The notes beneath the pieces are model-generated. The model saw only the letters and a list, made by a program, of their open reading frames with translations, was not told the origin of the DNA and did not search any database. A stretch of 64,000 nt of DNA, from the NCBI RefSeq assembly GCF_001294335.1, contig NZ_LGKG01000174.1, positions 109,391 through 173,390 on the forward strand, written 5' to 3'. The DNA is from Streptomyces chattanoogensis. GTDB lineage: Bacteria; Actinomycetota; Actinomycetes; Streptomycetales; Streptomycetaceae. Shown in pieces: positions 50,109-58,128 of this stretch (the first letter of the stretch is position 1; each line of letters begins with the position of its first letter). The position numbers were made by a program, and so were the translations under genes.

Positions 50109-52631
50109 ATGCACCTGCGAAAGAACCCGGGCCAGGCCGGGCCCGAGGGGGGTACGCCGCCGCCCAAGCCCGGTAATCCGAACGGGAATTCCCGCTCCCG
50201 CCCGACGCCCCGCGGGGCGCATGGCCGCGGACCTCGCACCAAGCCCCGTGTGATGCCCCGGTCGGTACGTTCGAAGATCGTCGCCCTGCTGATGGTGCCC
50301 GTGGTGTCGCTGATCGCGCTGTGGGCCTTCGCCACGGTCAACTCCGCACGGAGCGTCTCCGACCTCAACCGGCTCAAGGAGATCGACACCACGCTGCTGC
50401 TGCCGGTCGGTGACTTCATCGCCGCCGTACAGGACGAGCGCAGCACCGCGGCCCGCGCCGTCGTCGCCCCGGACACCGGACGCCGGCAGGCACTGCGCGA
50501 CCGCCAGCGGGCCACCGACGCCGCCGCGGCCGCGCTGCGCGACGGCGTCAACGCGGGCAGCGCCGACGCGGAGGGCGTCGACCCCGGTCTACCGGGCCGG
50601 ATCGACCGTCTGATGCGCGACGCCGGTGAACTGTCCGCGCTCCGCGGCGGATACACCACCGGCAAGACCGCCGTGGACCGCACGATCGGCGGCTACACCG
50701 CCGTCGTCCACCACGGCCTGGCCACCGCCGGCGCGCTGACCGGCCTGCAGAGCCCGGCCGGCGCCTCGGAACTGCGTGTCGTCCTGGAACTCGCCCGCGC
50801 CCGGGAAGCCATCGCCCGCGAGGACGCGGTGCTCGGCGCCGCCCAGGCCGCCGGACGGATGTCGCCCGCCCAGTTCGATTCCTTCACCGGAGACGTGCAC
50901 ATCCAGCGCGATCTGCTCGCCGCCTCGGTCGACGATCTGCAACCCGCCGACACCGCCGCATACCACCGGATCCTCAACGGCCCGGCCTACCGCGACCTCC
51001 GGTCCGCCGAGGACGCGGTTCGGGACGCCGGTCCCGGCACCCGCGCCGCCACCGCCGTCCCCGCCGTCCACTGGAGCGAGACCAACGGCACGGTTCTGCG
51101 CGCCCTGCGCAGCGCCCAGCGGTCGGCGGCCACCGAGTCGGCCCGGAACGCCGAACCCCTCTCCCTCGACACCCTCGGCGGCTCCGGCATCGCCGTGGTC
51201 CTGGGCCTTGCCGGTGTGTTGCTCTCCCTCCTCATCTCGGTCAAGATCGGCCGCCGGCTCGTCGTCGAGCTGGAGGAACTGCGCAACTCCGCCCTCCGGA
51301 TCGCGGGCCGCGACCTGCCCGAGTCGCTGCGCCGGCTGTACGCCGGCAAGCCCGTCGACATCGACGCCGTCGCACCGCTCGCCGACGACCGCGACACCGG
51401 CCGGGACGAACTGAGCCAGGTCGGCGAGGCCCTGGTGGCCGTACACCGCACCGCCCTCAAGGCGGCGGCCGACCGCGCGCAGGCGCTCAGCGGCATCTCC
51501 GGTGTGTACGTCAGCCTCGCCCGCCGCAGCCAGCTGCTGCTGCACCGCCAGCTCGCCCTGCTGGACACCATGGAACGCCGTACCGAGGACCCGGCCGAAC
51601 TGGAGGACCTCTTCCGGCTCGACCACCTCACCACCCGGATGCGGCGCCACGCCGAGAGCCTGATCATCCTTTCCGGCGCCGCGCCCGGCCGCGGCTGGCG
51701 GCATCCCGTCCCGCTGCTGGACGTGGTACGGGCCGCGATCGCCGAGGTCGAGGACTTCGCGCGGGTCCAGGTCTCCGCGGTGGCCGACGCGCGGCTGACC
51801 GGCGGCGCGGTCGCCGACCTCACCCACCTGCTGGCCGAACTGGTGGAGAACGCGGTGACGTTCTCGCCGCCGCACACCAAGGTGCGGGTCCATGCCGAGC
51901 GCGTGGGCACCGGCATCGCCCTGGAGATCACGGACCGCGGCCTCGGCATGGGCAAGGAGGCGCTCGACGAGGCCAACCGCCGGATCGCGGACGCCGACGA
52001 GATCGACCTCCTGGACACCGAACGGCTCGGCCTCTTCGTGGTCAACCGCCTCGCCCACCGCCAGAAGGTCCAGGTCACACTGCAGCCGTCGGTGTACGGC
52101 GGCGTCACGGCCGTGGTGCTGCTGCCCGACGCCCTGCTCTCCGAGGCCGGACCGGACGAGGGCGACGAGGAGCCGGTCGAGGAGATGAACTCGCTGTACC
52201 ACCGGCGGAGGCCGGCCGCTGCGCTGCCACTGAGCGCCGCATTCCGTCAGCGGCCCGCCCTCCCGCCGGCACCGGAACCGGCACCCACCGCACCGGCACC
52301 CACCGCACCGGCAGAGCCCGCCCGGCACGAGCCCCCGGCCGCCCCGCCGGCACCCGCCCCGGCAGAGCTCGACGGCCCGCTGCCCCGCCGCGTCCGCCAG
52401 GCCGGCCTCGCGCCCGCCCTGCGCCAGGACCCGCAGCAAGCGCCCGAGTGGGTGCCCCGTACCGACGGCGCCCCCGCACCGCGGCGGTCCCCGGAGCAGG
52501 CCCGCGCCACCATGGCGTCCCTGCGCGCCGGCTGGAGCCGCGGCCGCGCCGCCGCGGACCGACCGCAGCCCGACGGTGCGCCGCAGCCCCCGTCCTCCAG
52601 CGATGACACCCAAGGAGAACAGCCCCGATGA
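50109..52631 (+). CDS. cvnA: Conservon sensor histidine kinase-like protein CvnA
   Basis: An 840-residue membrane protein: TM1 at about 57-77, an extracellular nitrate/nitrite-sensing-type helical domain, TM2 at about 360-382, then a HAMP-like region, a dimerisation segment (DHLTTRMRRHAESL) and an HATPase domain (LAELVENAVTFSPPH, DRGLGMG). The C-terminal 180 residues are Pro/Ala-rich. No clear phosphoacceptor His box is visible. First gene of cvnABCD, which is thought to work as a membrane-associated GTPase signalling complex. Confidence 0.92.
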   Translation: MHLRKNPGQAGPEGGTPPPKPGNPNGNSRSRPTPRGAHGRGPRTKPRVMPRSVRSKIVALLMVPVVSLIALWAFATVNSARSVSDLNRLKEIDTTLLLPVGDFIAAVQDERSTAARAVVAPDTGRRQALRDRQRATDAAAAALRDGVNAGSADAEGVDPGLPGRIDRLMRDAGELSALRGGYTTGKTAVDRTIGGYTAVVHHGLATAGALTGLQSPAGASELRVVLELARAREAIAREDAVLGAAQAAGRMSPAQFDSFTGDVHIQRDLLAASVDDLQPADTAAYHRILNGPAYRDLRSAEDAVRDAGPGTRAATAVPAVHWSETNGTVLRALRSAQRSAATESARNAEPLSLDTLGGSGIAVVLGLAGVLLSLLISVKIGRRLVVELEELRNSALRIAGRDLPESLRRLYAGKPVDIDAVAPLADDRDTGRDELSQVGEALVAVHRTALKAAADRAQALSGISGVYVSLARRSQLLLHRQLALLDTMERRTEDPAELEDLFRLDHLTTRMRRHAESLIILSGAAPGRGWRHPVPLLDVVRAAIAEVEDFARVQVSAVADARLTGGAVADLTHLLAELVENAVTFSPPHTKVRVHAERVGTGIALEITDRGLGMGKEALDEANRRIADADEIDLLDTERLGLFVVNRLAHRQKVQVTLQPSVYGGVTAVVLLPDALLSEAGPDEGDEEPVEEMNSLYHRRRPAAALPLSAAFRQRPALPPAPEPAPTAPAPTAPAEPARHEPPAAPPAPAPAELDGPLPRRVRQAGLAPALRQDPQQAPEWVPRTDGAPAPRRSPEQARATMASLRAGWSRGRAAADRPQPDGAPQPPSSSDDTQGEQPR

Positions 52632-53041
52632 CCACCGAACAGCACCTTCACCTCTCCGGTGACCTCAACTGGCTTCTCGACGACCTGGTCTCCCGGGTAC
52701 TCGAGATCCGCTGCGCCGTGGTCCTCTCCGGCGACGGCCTCGCCGTCGGTACGTCCACCGGGCTGACCCGCGACGACAGCGAACGGTTCGCCGCCATCGC
52801 CTCCGGTTTCCACAGCCTCGCCAAGGGCGCGGCCCGGCACTTCGCGGCGGGCCAGGTCATCCAGACCATGGTCGAGCTGGAGGGCGGTTTCCTCTTCGTC
52901 GTGGCGGCGGGGGACGGCTCGTGCCTGGGGGTGTTCGGCGACGCCGAGGCCGATATCGGCCTGGTCGCCTACGAGATGGCCCGGCTGGTCAAGCGGGTCG
53001 GCGAACACCTCGCCACGCCCGAGCGGGCCGGAGCGGAGTGA
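52628..53041 (+). CDS. cvnB: Roadblock/LC7 protein CvnB
   Basis: A 137-residue roadblock protein (LNWLLDDLVSRVLEIRCAVVLSGDGLAVG; FLFVVAAGDGSCLGVFGDAEAD). Its ATG overlaps the cvnA stop by 4 bp. In conservons it binds the CvnD GTPase and probably regulates its nucleotide state. Confidence 0.95.
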   Translation: MTTEQHLHLSGDLNWLLDDLVSRVLEIRCAVVLSGDGLAVGTSTGLTRDDSERFAAIASGFHSLAKGAARHFAAGQVIQTMVELEGGFLFVVAAGDGSCLGVFGDAEADIGLVAYEMARLVKRVGEHLATPERAGAE

Positions 53042-53051
53042 CCGGCCGCCC

Positions 53052-53468
53052 ATGACCGACTCCACCCCGCACTGGTACGACGACGAAGCGGGGCCGATGG
53101 TCCGGCTCTACGCGATGACCGCGGGGCGGGCCCGGCCCAGCAGCGAGGCCTTCGAGCTGATGGCCGTCGTCCGGGCCGAGTCCCGCCCGGACGGCGACGC
53201 CGGTGACGGCCCTGACGGTGACGGCCCTGACGGTGACGGCCCCGCGCTCTCGCCCGAACAGCGGACCATTCTCGCGCTGTGCGGTGACCGGCCCCGCCCG
53301 GTGGCCGATATCGCCTCCGACTCGGGGCTCCCGCTCGGCGTGGTCCGGGTGCTGCTGAGCGACTTGCTCGCGGCGGGGCTGATCCAGGTCAACCGCCCCG
53401 TTCCGCCCGCCCAGTTGCCCGATGCGCACATTCTCAAGGAAGTGATCGATGGACTCCGCGCGCTCTGA
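53052..53468 (+). CDS. cvnC: Conservon DUF742 protein CvnC
   Basis: A 138-residue DUF742 protein with a winged-helix core (PVADIASDSGLPLGVVRVLLSDLLAAGLIQVNRP). A 15-bp tandem DNA repeat (53205-53234 and on) encodes the DGDGPDG run in its middle. It overlaps cvnD by 20 bp. Confidence 0.93.
   Translation: MTDSTPHWYDDEAGPMVRLYAMTAGRARPSSEAFELMAVVRAESRPDGDAGDGPDGDGPDGDGPALSPEQRTILALCGDRPRPVADIASDSGLPLGVVRVLLSDLLAAGLIQVNRPVPPAQLPDAHILKEVIDGLRAL
53205..53243 (+). repeat. Fifteen-base tandem repeat in cvnC
   Basis: GACGGCCCTGACGGT occurs twice in tandem (53205-53219, 53220-53234) with a partial third copy. It encodes an acidic Gly/Asp/Pro linker between the N-terminal segment and the winged-helix domain. 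Confidence 0.85.
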
Positions 53469-54093
53469 CTCGTCGCGCTCCGGCTCGTCGGGATCGCTCG
53501 ACCCCGACTCCTTCATGGCCCTCAAGATCCTGGTGGCCGGGGGATTCGGCGTCGGCAAGACGACCCTCGTCGGCTCGGTCAGCGAGATCCGGCCGCTCAA
53601 CACGGAGGAACGGCTGACCGAGGCCGGACGCCCGGTCGACCGTCTCGACGGGGTCCAGGACAAGACCACCACCACCGTGGCGATGGACTTCGGGCGGATC
53701 ACCATCCACGACGACCTGGCGCTGTATCTGTTCGGCACCCCGGGTCAGGACCGCTTCTGGTTCCTGTGGGACGAGCTGGCGCAGGGCGCGCTCGGTGCGG
53801 TGGTGCTCGCCGACACCCGCCGCCTGGCCGACTGCTTCTCGGCGATCGACTACTTCGAGCACCGCGGCATCCCGTTCGTCGTGGCCGTCAACTGCTTCGA
53901 CGGCGCCCGCCCCTACCGCTCCGACGAGGTGGCGCACGCTCTGGACCTCGACCCGGGCACCCCTGTGCTCCTGTGCGACGCCCGCGACCGCGTGTCCTGC
54001 AAGGAGGTGCTGATCGGTCTCGTCGAGCATGCGGCGGCGTCGTACGAGGCCCGGTTGCGGGGCGGGCGCACGCCCCTGGCCCCGCAGCAGTAG
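53449..54093 (+). CDS. cvnD: Conservon GTPase CvnD
   Basis: A 214-residue Ras-like GTPase: P-loop GGFGVGKTTLVG, MDFGRI, FGTPGQDRFWFLWDE, VNCFDGA. It shares nearly all motif residues with the orphan GTPase at 15720. Last gene of the operon; it converges closely with a flavoprotein gene. Confidence 0.95.
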   Translation: MDSARSDSSRSGSSGSLDPDSFMALKILVAGGFGVGKTTLVGSVSEIRPLNTEERLTEAGRPVDRLDGVQDKTTTTVAMDFGRITIHDDLALYLFGTPGQDRFWFLWDELAQGALGAVVLADTRRLADCFSAIDYFEHRGIPFVVAVNCFDGARPYRSDEVAHALDLDPGTPVLLCDARDRVSCKEVLIGLVEHAAASYEARLRGGRTPLAPQQ

Positions 54094-54107
54094 TCCGCCG
54101 GGCCCGC

Positions 54108-55220
54108 TCACCCCACGGCCGCCGGCTCCCGGGCCGGCAGCCGCCGGATCTCCCGCACGGCGGCGCGGCCCGCCCGGTTGGCGCCGATGGTGCTCGCCGA
54201 CGGTCCGTAGCCGACGAGGTGCACCCGCGCGTCCCGCAGCGTGCGAGTGCCCGCCATCCGGATGCCGCCGCCCGGCTCGCGCAGCCTCAGCGGGGCGAGA
54301 TGGTCGATGGCGGCGCGGAAACCGGTCGCGTAGAGGATGACGTCGGCCGCCGCGGAGCTCCCGTCCGGCCACACCACACCCGTGGGTGTGATCCGCTCGA
54401 ACAGCGGCAGCCGCGCCAGTACACCGCTCTCGCGGCCCCGCCGGACCGCCTCCGTCATCGGCAGCCCGGTCACGCTCACCACGCTGCGCGGCGGCAGCCC
54501 CTGCCGCACCCGCTCCTCGACCAGGGCGACGGCTGCCCGGCCCTCCGCCTCGCCGAACGGCCCCTCACGGAAGACGGGCGGCCGGCGCGTCACCCAGGTA
54601 GTGGCCGCCGCCACCGGAGCGATCTCCAGCAGCTGCTGCACGGCCGAGGTGCCGCCGCCGACCACCACGACCCGCGCACCACGGAACGCCTCCGGCCCGT
54701 CGTACTGCGCAGTGTGCAGCTGCCGCCCGCCGAACGTCTCCTGCCCCGCAAACCGCGGCCAGAACGGCCGGTCCCACGTCCCGGTGGCATTGATCACCGC
54801 CCGCGGCGCATATCTGCCCTCCGAGGTCTCGACCAGCAGCCGCCCGTCACCGCCGCCGTCGCCGTGGTCCGGACCCTCGCGCACCGCCAGCACGCTCACC
54901 GGCCGGTGCACCCGCAGTCCGAAGGTCCGCTCGTACCCGGCGAAGTACCCGCCGATCACCTCGGACGCCGGACGGTCCGGATCGCCGCCTGTCAGCTCCA
55001 GTCCGGGCAGCGCATGCATCCCGTGCACCTTGCCGTACGTCAGCGTCGGCCACCGGAACTGCCAGGCACCACCGGGGCGGGGCGAGTGGTCGAGCACGAC
55101 GAAGTCCCGGTCCGGTACGTAGCCGGTCCGCCGCAGATGAAAGGCGGCGGCCAGGCCCGCCTGTCCGGCGCCGATCACCAGGACCTCGAGCTCGGCCGGC
55201 TGCCCCTCGCTGTAGTTCAT
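54108..55220 (-). CDS. Flavin-containing monooxygenase-like protein
   Basis: A 370-residue FAD/NAD(P)H oxygenase: FAD motif VLVIGAGQAG near residue 14, NAD(P) motif VVVGGGTSA near 182, and ATGxW-type INATGTWDRPFW plus a C-terminal ILYATGFR. The group includes N-hydroxylating and Baeyer-Villiger enzymes. The ATG is only 7 bp after the HEAT-like gene stop and has a poor ribosome-binding site, so reinitiation is likely. Substrate unknown. Confidence 0.85.
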   Translation of the reverse strand: MNYSEGQPAELEVLVIGAGQAGLAAAFHLRRTGYVPDRDFVVLDHSPRPGGAWQFRWPTLTYGKVHGMHALPGLELTGGDPDRPASEVIGGYFAGYERTFGLRVHRPVSVLAVREGPDHGDGGGDGRLLVETSEGRYAPRAVINATGTWDRPFWPRFAGQETFGGRQLHTAQYDGPEAFRGARVVVVGGGTSAVQQLLEIAPVAAATTWVTRRPPVFREGPFGEAEGRAAVALVEERVRQGLPPRSVVSVTGLPMTEAVRRGRESGVLARLPLFERITPTGVVWPDGSSAAADVILYATGFRAAIDHLAPLRLREPGGGIRMAGTRTLRDARVHLVGYGPSASTIGANRAGRAAVREIRRLPAREPAAVG

Positions 55221-55227
55221 GTTTCTA

Positions 55228-57345
55228 CTAACTAGGGGAGGGGGTCGTATCTTCCCGGTGCGTCGGGCCGGACTCCTCGGCCGCCGCACCGTCGCGGACA
55301 TCGCGCAGTATGTGCAGCGCGTACGTGCGGTCCTCGGCCGACCGGCTCTCGTCGCGGGCGAGCGCACCGAGCGCCCGGACCAGGCCCGGATCCGCCGACT
55401 CCGCGTCCGCCGGCACCGATGCCGCCGTATCCAGCGCCGCGGACGCCACCTTCGCGCCGGCGGGGCGCTCCAGTACGGCGGCGAGCGCGGCCGTGTCCTC
55501 GGGCCCCGGACACCGTGCGGCACGCAGCACCTGCAACGCCCCGAGGTGCCCGGCCTCGGCGCCGAACTCCGGGCTCAGCCCGGCCGGCGACGGCGGCCGG
55601 CGCAGCACCTCGCGGGCGGCGGCGAGCACTTCCGCCTCCTCTGCCGCGCGGGCCTCCGCACCGGCCACCCGCTCGATGCCCTCGGGGTGCCACCAGTGAT
55701 CAAATGCGATCCCGACGGCCACCGGCTGCCCACTGCGCAGCAGCGCGCGCAGGGCGCGGCAGGCACTCTCCGGATCGCGGGCGGCCCGTAGCTCCCGGTG
55801 GGCGCGATACAGCTCCGGGTCCCTCAGCCGGTTGCCTTTCCAGTGGACGCTGTGCATCCCCCCGAACACCGCCTTGCCGACCCACTCGGGGTTGAAGCGC
55901 GCGACCCTCATCCCCGGCGGCCAGCTCTCCACCACTTCCACGAGGAGTTCGCGGTGCTCGTCGATGCGCTCCGGCCGCGACAGCTGCCAGGCCGCGTCCA
56001 CCTGAAGGTCCCGGTCCTCGCTCTGTATGGCACGGAGCAGCAGCGGTGTCGCCTCCGCACCCAAGGAGCCACTCAGGACGTGCAACGCGGACCGGCGGTG
56101 CTCGCGGAATCCAGGGTCGAACACCAAGCGGCTGATGACGTCGACCAGGCGCCGGTCCGGTCCGTCCGCGGCCCGCAGCACACGGCCCGCGACCGTCAGC
56201 GCCCGGGAGCGGACCGTCCTCACGGCGGCCCGTTCCAGCACGTCCGCGATCAGGTCCGCATCCGAGGCCCCGGCCCCGGCCCGTTCGATCGCCGCAAGCG
56301 CGCTCAGATGGTTGGCGGCCGCTCCGGTCCCCGGGCTCAGCCCGGCCGGAGACGGCGGTTGCCGCAAGACCTGCCGGGCGATCTCACCCGCATCACGGGA
56401 CCCTTGCAGCCGGTCCGCGTGCACGAAGTGGTCGAGCGCGATCCCGACGGCCACGGTCCGCCCGCTGTGCAGCAACGTCCGGAACGCCCGGCGAGCGGAG
56501 TCCTCCCCGGAAGGAAGCCGCAGCTCCGCATGGGCGCTGCGGAGCCCGGGACCGTCGAGCTCGGCACCGGCCCAGTGGGTGCTGTCGAACCAGCCCCGCT
56601 CTTCCAGAATCGATCGCGCCTTGTGGCCGACGCCGTCGGGCAGGCTCGCCACCAGACGCTCGACGCGCTCCCGGTGAGCCGGGAAACGCCCCGGCTCCAT
56701 GAGGCCGGCGGCACCCTCGGCCTGCAGCTCGGCCTCATCGGACTCGGTGGCCCGGACCAGCAGTTCCGTGGCCTTTGGCCCCTTCGCGTCGTACAGGGCG
56801 GACAGCGCGTCCGCCCGCTCCCGTACGTCGAGATTCTCGTCGAACGCCAGGGCGCCGAGCGCCGCGACCAGACGGGGGCTCGGCCCCGTACAGTCCTCCA
56901 GCGCCCGGTGCGCCGCACGGCATCCCGCCGCGCGCACATTCACCTCGACGGCACCCGCCAAGGCATCCGCGATCAGATCCGCATCGCACTCCTCGGCAAG
57001 GTTCAGCATCGCGTTCAGCGCGCTCGCATGACTGGCGCCCACGAATCCGCTGTCGCCCACCGGCGTCGGCGGCTGCCGCAGCACCTCCCGGGCCACCGCG
57101 AGCACCTCGTCCTCGTACCGCTCGAGAGCACTCTCCCCGCCGAACCGGGCCAGCCCGCCCGCGTACTGGAAATGGTCGAGCGCAATCCCCGAGGCGGCCG
57201 GATGCCCGCTGTGCAACAGCGTGCGGAAGGCGCTCAGATATGCGTCCTCACCGGTCGGATCCGCCAACTCATCGTGGGCCAGGGCCAGTTCGGGATCGCT
57301 CAGCTCACAGCCGCGCCAGTGAAAACTATGAAAACCGTCGACCAT
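55228..57345 (-). CDS. HEAT-like repeat protein with three tandem modules
   Basis: A 705-residue helical-repeat protein made of three related modules (about 5-251, 252-496, 497-705). Each starts with an H-W-x-G-x-x-L/x-D-P box (FHWRGCELSDPEL; THWAGAELDGPGL; VHWKGNRLRDPEL), continues with a (F/L)RxLL(H/R)SG and GIAxDH(F/W) block, and then HEAT-type helix pairs. No enzyme motif is visible; it should be a scaffold or binding protein. It precedes the monooxygenase in one transcript. Confidence 0.75.
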   Translation of the reverse strand: MVDGFHSFHWRGCELSDPELALAHDELADPTGEDAYLSAFRTLLHSGHPAASGIALDHFQYAGGLARFGGESALERYEDEVLAVAREVLRQPPTPVGDSGFVGASHASALNAMLNLAEECDADLIADALAGAVEVNVRAAGCRAAHRALEDCTGPSPRLVAALGALAFDENLDVRERADALSALYDAKGPKATELLVRATESDEAELQAEGAAGLMEPGRFPAHRERVERLVASLPDGVGHKARSILEERGWFDSTHWAGAELDGPGLRSAHAELRLPSGEDSARRAFRTLLHSGRTVAVGIALDHFVHADRLQGSRDAGEIARQVLRQPPSPAGLSPGTGAAANHLSALAAIERAGAGASDADLIADVLERAAVRTVRSRALTVAGRVLRAADGPDRRLVDVISRLVFDPGFREHRRSALHVLSGSLGAEATPLLLRAIQSEDRDLQVDAAWQLSRPERIDEHRELLVEVVESWPPGMRVARFNPEWVGKAVFGGMHSVHWKGNRLRDPELYRAHRELRAARDPESACRALRALLRSGQPVAVGIAFDHWWHPEGIERVAGAEARAAEEAEVLAAAREVLRRPPSPAGLSPEFGAEAGHLGALQVLRAARCPGPEDTAALAAVLERPAGAKVASAALDTAASVPADAESADPGLVRALGALARDESRSAEDRTYALHILRDVRDGAAAEESGPTHREDTTPSPS

Positions 57346-57364
57346 CAGCCGTCCAACTCACCAT

Positions 57365-57427
57365 GACCGACGTGAATGACATGAATGACATGATTGACAT
57401 GAATCACGTGCATGACGTGCAAGACGT
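57365..57427. repeat. Nine-base tandem repeat in the divergent spacer
   Basis: Seven 9-bp units on the theme GAATGACAT (later units GCATGACGT) lie between the HEAT-like gene and yjbQ. Two adjacent units are identical and the rest differ at one to three bases. A short CGAACT repeat follows at about 57462. The array covers the region expected to hold the promoters of both divergent genes. Confidence 0.85.
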
Positions 57428-57552
57428 GACGGGTGCACTCCTGTCACACGTCACACCGTCGGCGAACTCGAACTCGAACTTGTCACCGTGCCTCAGCATG
57501 CACGCCGCGCCGTGCCATGGCCAGTGCCGGACCCCCGTACGAAAATGGAGCC

Positions 57553-57975
57553 ATGAGCACCGCATTCACCACCCGCACCCTCAGCCTCACCACCGGCTCG
57601 ACGGAGACCGTCGCCGACCTCACCGCCGACTGCGCCGCCTTCCTCCGCGAGGCGGCCGACGGCCGTGACGGCCTGCTCAATATTTTCGTCCCCCACGCCA
57701 CGGCCGGCATTGCCATCATCGAAACCGGTGCCGGCAGCGACGACGACCTCCTGGCCGCCCTCCGCGACCTCCTCCCCGCGGACAACCGCTGGCGCCACCG
57801 CCACGGCAGCCCCGGCCACGGCCGCGACCATGTGCTCCCCGCCCTCGTCCCGCCCCATGCCACTCTTCCCGTCGTCGGGGGGCGGTTGGAGCTGGGGACG
57901 TGGCAGTCGGTGTGTCTGGTCGATACCAATAAAGACAATGCCAACCGTCAGGTTCGACTGAGCTTCCTGGGCTGA
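57553..57975 (+). CDS. YjbQ family protein (UPF0047)
   Basis: A 140-residue YjbQ-type protein: FVPHATAGIAIIETGAG near the middle, HGRDHVLPALVPP and the terminal VDTNKDNANRQVRLSFLG. The conserved His/Glu residues are proposed to bind metal; some members act as thiamine-phosphate synthases in complementation, but the physiological role is uncertain. The last codons are echoed at about 63835-63880. Confidence 0.9.
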   Translation: MSTAFTTRTLSLTTGSTETVADLTADCAAFLREAADGRDGLLNIFVPHATAGIAIIETGAGSDDDLLAALRDLLPADNRWRHRHGSPGHGRDHVLPALVPPHATLPVVGGRLELGTWQSVCLVDTNKDNANRQVRLSFLG

Positions 57976-58075
57976 GCAAGATCGTCCTGGGTGTGGCCGC
58001 CACATCTCAGTACGCAACCGGGAGCGGCGTTCTCCGGCCTCGGCCATGGCCGGCTCAGCCACTGAGGCCGTCCGG

Positions 58076-58119
58076 GCCGCCGGACCGTGGTCCCCGACCG
58101 GGAGTTCCGGTCCGGCGGC
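58076..58119. terminator. Stem-loop between yjbQ and the acyltransferase
   Basis: A 12-bp stem (58076-58087 with 58108-58119) with a 20-nt loop lies between the convergent genes ending at 57975 and 58129. Confidence 0.5.
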
Positions 58120-58128
58120 GGGCTCCGT

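Noticed and set aside
57363..57668. Possible ORF through the 9-bp repeats (VNDMNDMID...)
   Set aside because: It has no ribosome-binding site and then runs out of frame through yjbQ; the repeat explains the apparent peptide.
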